NCBI RefSeq assembly: GCF_010731115.1 | Contig: NZ_AP022616.1 | Coordinates: 5,146,001 to 5,210,000 of the forward strand | Origin: Mycolicibacterium phocaicum | Lineage (GTDB): Bacteria > Actinomycetota > Actinomycetes > Mycobacteriales > Mycobacteriaceae | Direction of reading: 5' to 3' | DNA length: 64,000 nt | Shown here: positions 58,690 to 64,000 of the stretch, piece by piece | Layout of the letters: every line of letters begins with the position of its first letter | Position numbering within the stretch: position 1 is the first letter of the stretch | The notes under the pieces: model-generated | Told to the model about the DNA's origin: nothing | Database searches by the model: none | The model's input: only the letters and a program-made list of their open reading frames with translations | Program-made: the position numbers and the translations under genes

Positions 58690-60600
58690 CTAGCGCGCCG
58701 GGTCGCCCCGCCACGCGAAGCTGTTGACGTACTGGCCCATGTCCAGGGCCAGTTGCAGGCCGACGGCGGACGGTTTCCCGGAGCCGAAGTCCGGGCCGAA
58801 CCGGTGGTAGGGACCGGACGCCGCGGCGATCAGGGCCAGGTCGTTCTTGACGGCGACGAGCACCAGCAGCCGCATCCGGGTGTATTGGCGGCTCGCGCCC
58901 TGCGGGTACCAGTCGGCGACGATGCCGTAGCCCGACTGGTAGCCGACCATGGCGTTCGGAACCTCGTACGCGGTCTTGGCGTCCGGGTAGGTCGACGAGA
59001 CCAGTTCGGCCGCAATGTCTTTCGGCTGGCGTCCGGTCGCGGGCCGGCTGAACAACTGCAGCATCCCGCCGTCGCCGGCGAGCAGTTTCGCCAGCACGCC
59101 GTGGTCATCCTTGGTGACGTCGTACGCCGATCCGGCCGCGGGGTAGGCGACGCTGAACGAGCCGTCGGGTGCGGTGAACCGGGGGTTGATGGTGACCGGT
59201 TGGCCCATGGGCGGATGGCCGCATTCCGGCGGGCACACGTACCGCACGGCCGGTTTCTCCAGGAGACTGGACACCCCGACCAGGAGCGCGGCCACCACCA
59301 CGGCGGCGAGGGCGAAGACCAGGGCCACCTGAACGCGTTTCGTGGTCCGGGTCGGCGTTGTCGCGTAGGCCGGGGCATGCAGCGAATAGCCGGGGAGAAG
59401 GCCGACGGCCATGCTGTCGGCGGGTGCCGGACGGTCGGTGCGCTGGCCGTGCCGTGCGGCCCGGGACGAGGCGCGGGTGGCGGCACCGCAGGCCGCGCAG
59501 AACGGCGCGTCGGGCACCACGTGGCCGCACTGGGTGCACAGCAGCGGCTCGTCCATGTTGTAGTCGTCGTGTGCCTCGTGCAGGAGTGCCAGGTGCAGCC
59601 CGACGCGCAACGCCAGCAGTGCGATCATGGTGAGCGCGAAATACATTGCCAGCTGGACCAACTGGGGCAGCTGCACCGCGTCGATCAGGCCGAGCAGGGC
59701 ATAGACCACCGCGACGACCACCGCGATCAGGGTCAGCGTCAGCCGGACATAGCCGCGATGCTGGTGTGCCTTGTTCGGCGGCCGGGTGAACCACAGCGCC
59801 GCACCGATCAGACCGCCGACGGTGGCGGCGATGATGGGCGTTGCCAGCCCGCGGATTCCGGCCTCGACCAACAGGCCCAGGAGCGGGCGGTCCCGGTTGA
59901 CCATGCCCGTGCCGAACTGGGGTGCCAGCCGGGTCAGGGTCGCCGCCGCCGTGAAGTAGATGGCGGCATGGGCGCCAATGGCGTAGCCGTGCAGGGCTTC
60001 TCGATGGCCTGGCCGGACCAGGCGGATCACCAGCGTGGGTACCTGCATCAGCAGGAGTCCACCGAGCGTGACACCCACGCCGGTGCGCAGCATGCGGGCT
60101 GCCGCGATGCCCGCGCCGAGCGGGATGCCATAGGTCCTCGCGGCGGCAGCGCCGGTGAGCAGTGCCCAGCCGACGCCGAGGGCGACAGCGAGGCCGGCCG
60201 TCAGCCACAGGTTGCCGCGAGGCGCGTCCTGGTTGAATTCGGATTCCCGCAGATAGATCCCGAAGATGACGGGCAGCCCGAGGACGGCGACCGCGACCAG
60301 TGCACCGGGCAGACGGAGCATCGCGGTGGCGACCAATGCGAGCACCAGGGCGACGAGCCCGAGCATGAACGACGTGCGTGACCGCGGGGACAGGTGCGGG
60401 AACAGCGAGCTGGTGATCGACAGCCGGAGCAGATGCTGGCCGGGCGCGGCGCTGAACGACCGCGCCCGCAGCCAGTGCGGTCCGTCGCGGCGGTGCTCGC
60501 TGAGCGGTGCGCCGCACAGCCCGCAGTACTCGCCGGCCGGGACGTCCAGCTGGCAGACCTCGCACTCCATCATCGGCCGGTCTTCGAGCTGGGTGGTCAT
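58690..60600 (-). CDS. Zinc-ribbon multi-pass membrane protein
   Basis: 636 residues. Two zinc ribbons: CEVCQLDVPAGEYCGLCG near the N-terminus and CTQCGHVVPDAPFCAACG near residue 355. Between them are about eight membrane segments (about 75-345). A last helix (VALVFALAAVVVAALLVGVSSLL, near residue 430) leads to an extracytoplasmic domain with CPPECG and a beta-rich end. Function unknown. Its start overlaps the S53 protease stop (ATGA), so the two probably work together. Confidence 0.8.
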   Translation of the reverse strand: MTTQLEDRPMMECEVCQLDVPAGEYCGLCGAPLSEHRRDGPHWLRARSFSAAPGQHLLRLSITSSLFPHLSPRSRTSFMLGLVALVLALVATAMLRLPGALVAVAVLGLPVIFGIYLRESEFNQDAPRGNLWLTAGLAVALGVGWALLTGAAAARTYGIPLGAGIAAARMLRTGVGVTLGGLLLMQVPTLVIRLVRPGHREALHGYAIGAHAAIYFTAAATLTRLAPQFGTGMVNRDRPLLGLLVEAGIRGLATPIIAATVGGLIGAALWFTRPPNKAHQHRGYVRLTLTLIAVVVAVVYALLGLIDAVQLPQLVQLAMYFALTMIALLALRVGLHLALLHEAHDDYNMDEPLLCTQCGHVVPDAPFCAACGAATRASSRAARHGQRTDRPAPADSMAVGLLPGYSLHAPAYATTPTRTTKRVQVALVFALAAVVVAALLVGVSSLLEKPAVRYVCPPECGHPPMGQPVTINPRFTAPDGSFSVAYPAAGSAYDVTKDDHGVLAKLLAGDGGMLQLFSRPATGRQPKDIAAELVSSTYPDAKTAYEVPNAMVGYQSGYGIVADWYPQGASRQYTRMRLLVLVAVKNDLALIAAASGPYHRFGPDFGSGKPSAVGLQLALDMGQYVNSFAWRGDPAR

Positions 60601-62228
60601 TGCGTCACCTTCTGCAGCAACAACAGGTTTTCCGCCAGGTTCTCCACGTTCGGGGTGCCGAGGCCGCTGACCAGGTCGTAGCCCGGCCCTGCGGTGTCAA
60701 CGGCGTTGCCGCCCAGGGTGATATCGCGGAATGCCGGTCGTGGGGCGCCCGTGGCGATCCGGTACAGCAGCGGGTTGAGCGCGCCGATCGGACGTCCGCC
60801 ATTGGCGGTGAGGTACTGCGTCATGACGGCGGTCAGCCCGGCCCAGATCGGCGCGGACTGCGAGGTGCCGCCACCGACGACCACCTCTTTGTCCACCACG
60901 ATCCGGACGCCGGTGTAGGGATCGGCGACCGCCGAGATATCCGGCGTCAGGCGCTTGCCGGCGCTGCGTTTCGGGTCGACCTGGGTCGCTGCCTTGTCCT
61001 GCCAGCGGGGCTGGTCGAACAGCGCGGAAACGCCGCCGCCGGTGCCCTGCGAGAGCGGGACGTTGAACCAGGCCTGTTCGTCCACCCATCTGCCGTCGGC
61101 GTCGGTGGACAGGGTGCTGCCGCCGACGTTGGTCATCTCCGGCAGCGACGCCACCGAATCCAGCCCGATGTCGCTCGGGCCGGGCGGGGAATCCCAGTCG
61201 TCGCCGCCTTTGCATTCCAGTCCGGCCAGGTCGCCGCTGGCGTCAAATGCCGTGGTGCCGTGTGCTTCCGCGGCGGCCAGTGCGGACCGCACGGGTGCGA
61301 GGTCGGCCGCGGTGGTCAGCTTGTCGCAGCCCCAGCCGATCGACAGGCTCCAGATCGCGCCGGGGAAATCACGGTCGGTCTTCTCGAACATCTCGCCGAT
61401 CTTGAGATAGGCGCCGTCGCCGGTGACGGTGGGCCGGGCGTTGACCACGACCAGCCGGGCGTCGGGGGCGATGGCATGGATCACCTCGAGGTCCATGGTG
61501 GTTTCGCCACGCTCGTCGCCGGGCTGCCCGCCGACGAGGGTCGGGGTGAATTTGGGCAGGCCGAAGGTGGTGGAGAACTGGTCCAGGTCGGCTTGGTCGT
61601 AGCCGTTGAAGGCGAAGACCACCACCGTGGTGCCCTTGCCGGTGTGGCCGGCGGCGCTCAACTTGTCGGCGTGATAGGCGCTGAGTAGGTGGCTCGGGGT
61701 CAGGCCGCGTTCCGGGACGCCCTGTGGCGGGTCCGCCGGTGCCGAATTGTGGTGCGGGGTGTAGCTGAGGATCCGGCCCAATTCGCTGACGGTGCCGTGC
61801 AACTCGGTGGGAATCCGGGGTTGTTGCGGTGCGGCGTAGAACTCCTGCCCGCGCCGGCTTCGGTAGTCGTGCACCTCGACGCCGAAGGCGGCGCCCATGC
61901 GATCAGGATCACCTTCGACGACGGCCCAGTTGTCGCCCGGCCGCCAGCGCACCGAAAGCCGTTGCAGCTCAGCCCAGTTGATCAGCGCATCCGGCCGATA
62001 GTCGTCATCGAGGGCGGCGGTGAGCTGGACGCGCTGCGGATGCGCGAGCCCGAGGTCGGTCGACGACGCGAGCAACGACGCGAAGGGACCATCGATGGTG
62101 CCTGACGGTTGGTCTGGCGCCGCGGTCGGCCGGCCTGGGGTGGGCAGGTTGAAGACGATGGCCAACGTGGCGATCAACGCCAGGGCCACCAACCATCGCT
62201 TTGACGGTGTCCGGGTCGGCGGTGGCAT
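60597..62228 (-). CDS. Secreted S53-family (sedolisin/kumamolisin) serine-carboxyl protease
   Basis: 543 residues. A signal/anchor segment (RWLVALALIATLAIVFNL) is followed by a pro-kumamolisin activation domain (VQLTAALDDDYRPDALINWAEL) and the protease: catalytic Glu and Asp in GETTMDLEVIH, oxyanion Asp in FDASGD, nucleophile Ser in GGTSQSAPIW. Ca-site region GYDLVSGLGTPNVE at the end. S53 enzymes are active in acid. It is translationally coupled to the zinc-ribbon membrane protein. Confidence 0.88.
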   Translation of the reverse strand: MPPPTRTPSKRWLVALALIATLAIVFNLPTPGRPTAAPDQPSGTIDGPFASLLASSTDLGLAHPQRVQLTAALDDDYRPDALINWAELQRLSVRWRPGDNWAVVEGDPDRMGAAFGVEVHDYRSRRGQEFYAAPQQPRIPTELHGTVSELGRILSYTPHHNSAPADPPQGVPERGLTPSHLLSAYHADKLSAAGHTGKGTTVVVFAFNGYDQADLDQFSTTFGLPKFTPTLVGGQPGDERGETTMDLEVIHAIAPDARLVVVNARPTVTGDGAYLKIGEMFEKTDRDFPGAIWSLSIGWGCDKLTTAADLAPVRSALAAAEAHGTTAFDASGDLAGLECKGGDDWDSPPGPSDIGLDSVASLPEMTNVGGSTLSTDADGRWVDEQAWFNVPLSQGTGGGVSALFDQPRWQDKAATQVDPKRSAGKRLTPDISAVADPYTGVRIVVDKEVVVGGGTSQSAPIWAGLTAVMTQYLTANGGRPIGALNPLLYRIATGAPRPAFRDITLGGNAVDTAGPGYDLVSGLGTPNVENLAENLLLLQKVTQ

Positions 62229-62287
62229 GTAGCAACGGTAGCGCTGACCCGGATTCTGCTGGGTCGGTTGGCAACCCGGGTCAGTTG

Positions 62288-62545
62288 TCAGTTGCGGTGG
62301 GTCCCGGGTGTGGCGGTGGGCGCCGGGTTGGCGGTGACCGACGGAGTGAACAGGTTGCCGCCGTTCGGGCTGAGCGACTTCTCGGTCGGGGTGACCGCCG
62401 ATGTGGTCGTGGTCGTGGTCGTCGACGACGGCGCCTCAGGGGTCTTCTTCTCTTCACCGCAGCCGGCAGTGAGGCCGATCATCGCGATGAGCGCGGTGCC
62501 GCCGGCAGCGACGGTGATGCGGTGGACCAGACGATTCGAACGCAT
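62288..62545 (-). CDS. Small lipoprotein with Thr-rich linker
   Basis: 85 residues from ATG 62545 with GGAAGGG upstream. The signal peptide ends in the lipobox LTAGC, so the Cys is lipidated and the protein is held on the outer face of the membrane. The mature part is short and low in complexity (APSSTTTTTTTSAVTPTEK), with no recognisable domain. Function unknown. It lies 59 bases upstream of the S53 protease gene on the same strand. Confidence 0.75.
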   Translation of the reverse strand: MRSNRLVHRITVAAGGTALIAMIGLTAGCGEEKKTPEAPSSTTTTTTTSAVTPTEKSLSPNGGNLFTPSVTANPAPTATPGTHRN

Positions 62546-62702
62546 GATGCATGCCCTTCCACTAACGCAGCGGTCCACCAAGCCCCGAATGGGATTCCAG
62601 ACCTATTCCAGTTATGAGCGTACAGGTCGGAGCGCTGGGGCGGCGTTGTTGTGGGCCGTCGGCGGCTTGACCCTGTCGGTGGGTGGGTGTTTACTCACCA
62701 CA

Positions 62703-62718
62703 TCGAACAAATATTCGA
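62703..62718. promoter_or_regulatory. LexA-binding SOS box upstream of imuA'-imuB
   Basis: TCGAACAAATATTCGA differs from the consensus TCGAAC-N4-GTTCGA at one base (A for G). It ends 36 bases before the imuA' start. DNA-damage induction of the imuA'-imuB-dnaE2 mutasome through LexA is established in mycobacteria. Confidence 0.85.
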
Positions 62719-62754
62719 ATTTGGAAGGTGTCTGGTGGTGCGGGAGGTGTTGTT

Positions 62755-63450
62755 GTGGCGGCTGTGACCAGTCTGGCGGATGGTCGGATTGACCGTGCTG
62801 ACCAGCTGGAACAGCTCCGGCGCAAGATCGCCGAGATGTCCGGGCCGGCAGGTTTGCGTGGTCGGGACCGCGGGCGGCCGGAAGCGGCCCCGAAGGTTGT
62901 AGAGAGTTTGCTGGAACCGTCAGATCTGCAGTCTGAGCTGCTGCCTGACGTGTTGCCCCGCGGCACGGTCGCGGTGCTCTCGGGAGCTCGCTCGCTGCCG
63001 TTGCGGATGGTGGCTGCGGTGACGGCGTCCGGTGGGTACGCGGCCATCGTCGGTCAGCCCAAGGTCGGGCTGCTGGCCGCGGTGGAGATGGGCGCCGATC
63101 TGGAACGCATCGCGCTGATCCCGGATCCGGGGCCGGACCCGGTCGAGGTGGCCGCGGTGCTCATGGACGGGCTCGACCTGGTGCTGCTCGGCCTGGGCGG
63201 CAAGTCCGTTCCGGCCGGCCGAGCCCGGGTGGTGGCGTCCCGGGCCCGGCAGCGCGAGTGCACCCTGTTGGTCACCGACGGCGACTGGCCCGGGGCGACA
63301 GCCCGGTTGGAGGCCAGGGTCCGCGGCTACGAGGTGGTCGGCGCGGGTGCCGGGGACCCGGCGCCCGGGTGCGGACGAATCGGTCGGGTGCGGTTGGACA
63401 CGCGGGCCCGGGGCCGCTCGATGCGCCCGCTGCGAGCGGTGGGTGGCTGA
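62755..63450 (+). CDS. imuA': Mutasome accessory protein ImuA'
   Basis: 231 residues from GTG 62755 (GGGAGG upstream). It is a RecA-like fold with little left of the Walker motifs ([24 protein letters not shown]) and ends in a basic region. It corresponds to Rv3395c. ImuA' bridges ImuB and the error-prone polymerase DnaE2, giving damage-induced mutagenesis. imuB starts one base after its stop. Confidence 0.92.
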   Translation: MAAVTSLADGRIDRADQLEQLRRKIAEMSGPAGLRGRDRGRPEAAPKVVESLLEPSDLQSELLPDVLPRGTVAVLSGARSLPLRMVAAVTASGGYAAIVGQPKVGLLAAVEMGADLERIALIPDPGPDPVEVAAVLMDGLDLVLLGLGGKSVPAGRARVVASRARQRECTLLVTDGDWPGATARLEARVRGYEVVGAGAGDPAPGCGRIGRVRLDTRARGRSMRPLRAVGG

Positions 63451-63451
63451 G

Positions 63452-64000
63452 ATGTCCCGGGTACTGGCCATCTGGTGTATGGACTGGCCCGCGGTGGCGG
63501 CGGCAGTGGCGGCCGGGCTGCCGGTGACCGAGCCGGTGGCGGTCACTCTGGCCAACCGGGTGGCGGCCTGTTCGGCGTCGGCCCGAGCGGCAGGGGTGCG
63601 GAGGGGGTTACGGCGCAGGGAGGCGCAGGCCCGCTGCCCCCAATTGCACGTCGTCACAGCCGATCCGGCGCGCGACGCCCGTCACTTCGAGGGCGTGACG
63701 GCCGCGGTCGACGAGGTCGTGCCGCGGGCGGAGGTCCTGCGGCCGGGGCTGCTGGTATTGCCGGTGCGTGGCGCGGCCCGGTATTTCGGGTCGGAGCAGA
63801 CCGCCGCTGAGCGATTGGTCGACGCGGTGGGTACGGCCGGGGTCGAATGCCAGGTGGGCATCGCCGACCAGTTGCCCACCGCGGTCTTCGCGGCCCGGGC
63901 GGGACGCATCCTCACGCCAGGTGCGGATGCGGAATTTCTCGCCGAATTGTCCATCCGGCAGCTGGCCACCGAACCGAGCCTGTCCGGCGAGGGTCGGGAA
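63452..64000 (+). CDS. imuB: Y-family polymerase-like mutasome protein ImuB (5' part; cut by window end)
   Basis: 183 codons from ATG 63452 are visible and the frame is open to base 64000. VLAIWCMDWPAVAAAVAAGLP starts the Y-family fold; RRGLRRREAQARCPQL and the palm region AAVDEVVPRAEVLRPGLLVLP follow. The segment lacks the usual acidic catalytic cluster of active DinB polymerases, as known for ImuB, which serves as a hub binding the beta clamp, ImuA' and DnaE2. The C-terminus lies outside the window. Confidence 0.93.
   Translation, partial: MSRVLAIWCMDWPAVAAAVAAGLPVTEPVAVTLANRVAACSASARAAGVRRGLRRREAQARCPQLHVVTADPARDARHFEGVTAAVDEVVPRAEVLRPGLLVLPVRGAARYFGSEQTAAERLVDAVGTAGVECQVGIADQLPTAVFAARAGRILTPGADAEFLAELSIRQLATEPSLSGEGRE

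Overview
The window is high-GC chromosomal DNA from a mycobacterium, most likely an environmental, fast-growing type (Mycolicibacterium-like). Its backbone is the gene block that in Mycobacterium tuberculosis runs, in the opposite orientation, from nnr (Rv3433c) to imuB (Rv3394c): nnr, gadB, alr, tsaE-tsaB-rimI-tsaD, groES-groEL1, whiB3, Rv3415c, sigD-rsdA, Rv3412, guaB2, guaB3, choD, the Rv3401/Rv3400 pair, the Rv3406 sulfatase with its TetR repressor, guaA and imuA'-imuB.

Bases 1-7400 are an accessory, decaying region. It holds a BlaI/CopY-type repressor and M56 protease pair, a secreted MPT63-fold protein with a Met/Cys-rich tail, several broken Met/His-rich proteins, an IS3-family element (4882-6170) inserted in a small Met-rich membrane protein gene, three palindromic operator candidates, and a truncated DUF222 gene behind a perfect LexA (SOS) box. 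I infer a copper- or metal-response island. Most breaks are single-base losses in short homopolymer runs, so both real decay and sequence error must be considered.

Bases 7390-11422 are a sugar-alcohol unit: a one-polypeptide PTS permease EIICBA of mannitol type, a DeoR regulator and a divergent zinc polyol dehydrogenase. Bases 11426-21073 are mostly conserved housekeeping: NAD(P)HX repair, glutamate decarboxylase, alanine racemase and the t6A tRNA-modification genes, in a chain of overlapping start/stop codons that continues into an NTF2-like protein and an EamA transporter.

Bases 21089-29693 separate tsaD from groES. They hold a Rieske oxygenase/reductase/GMC-oxidase operon with a divergent PucR-type regulator, then a DUF4393-DUF445-universal stress protein operon. 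groES-groEL1 follows behind a perfect CIRCE element. Bases 31961-43350 separate groEL1 from whiB3 and hold an esterase, a 56-residue secreted peptide, a deleted truncated-haemoglobin gene, an adenylate cyclase, SDR and enoyl-CoA hydratase genes, a di-iron protein, OsmC, a KstR-like regulator with divergent small genes, and a TrkA protein beside a K+/H+ antiporter.

Bases 43354-64000 return to conserved order: redox regulator WhiB3, SigD with its anti-sigma factor, a degenerate 72/82-bp tandem repeat array, purine synthesis (guaB2, guaB3, guaA), cholesterol oxidase ChoD, a GH65/beta-phosphoglucomutase pair, the alkylsulfatase with its palindromic operator, an S53 protease/zinc-ribbon membrane protein operon, a lipoprotein, and the SOS-controlled imuA'-imuB mutasome cut by the window end. 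I saw no rRNA, tRNA or CRISPR array.
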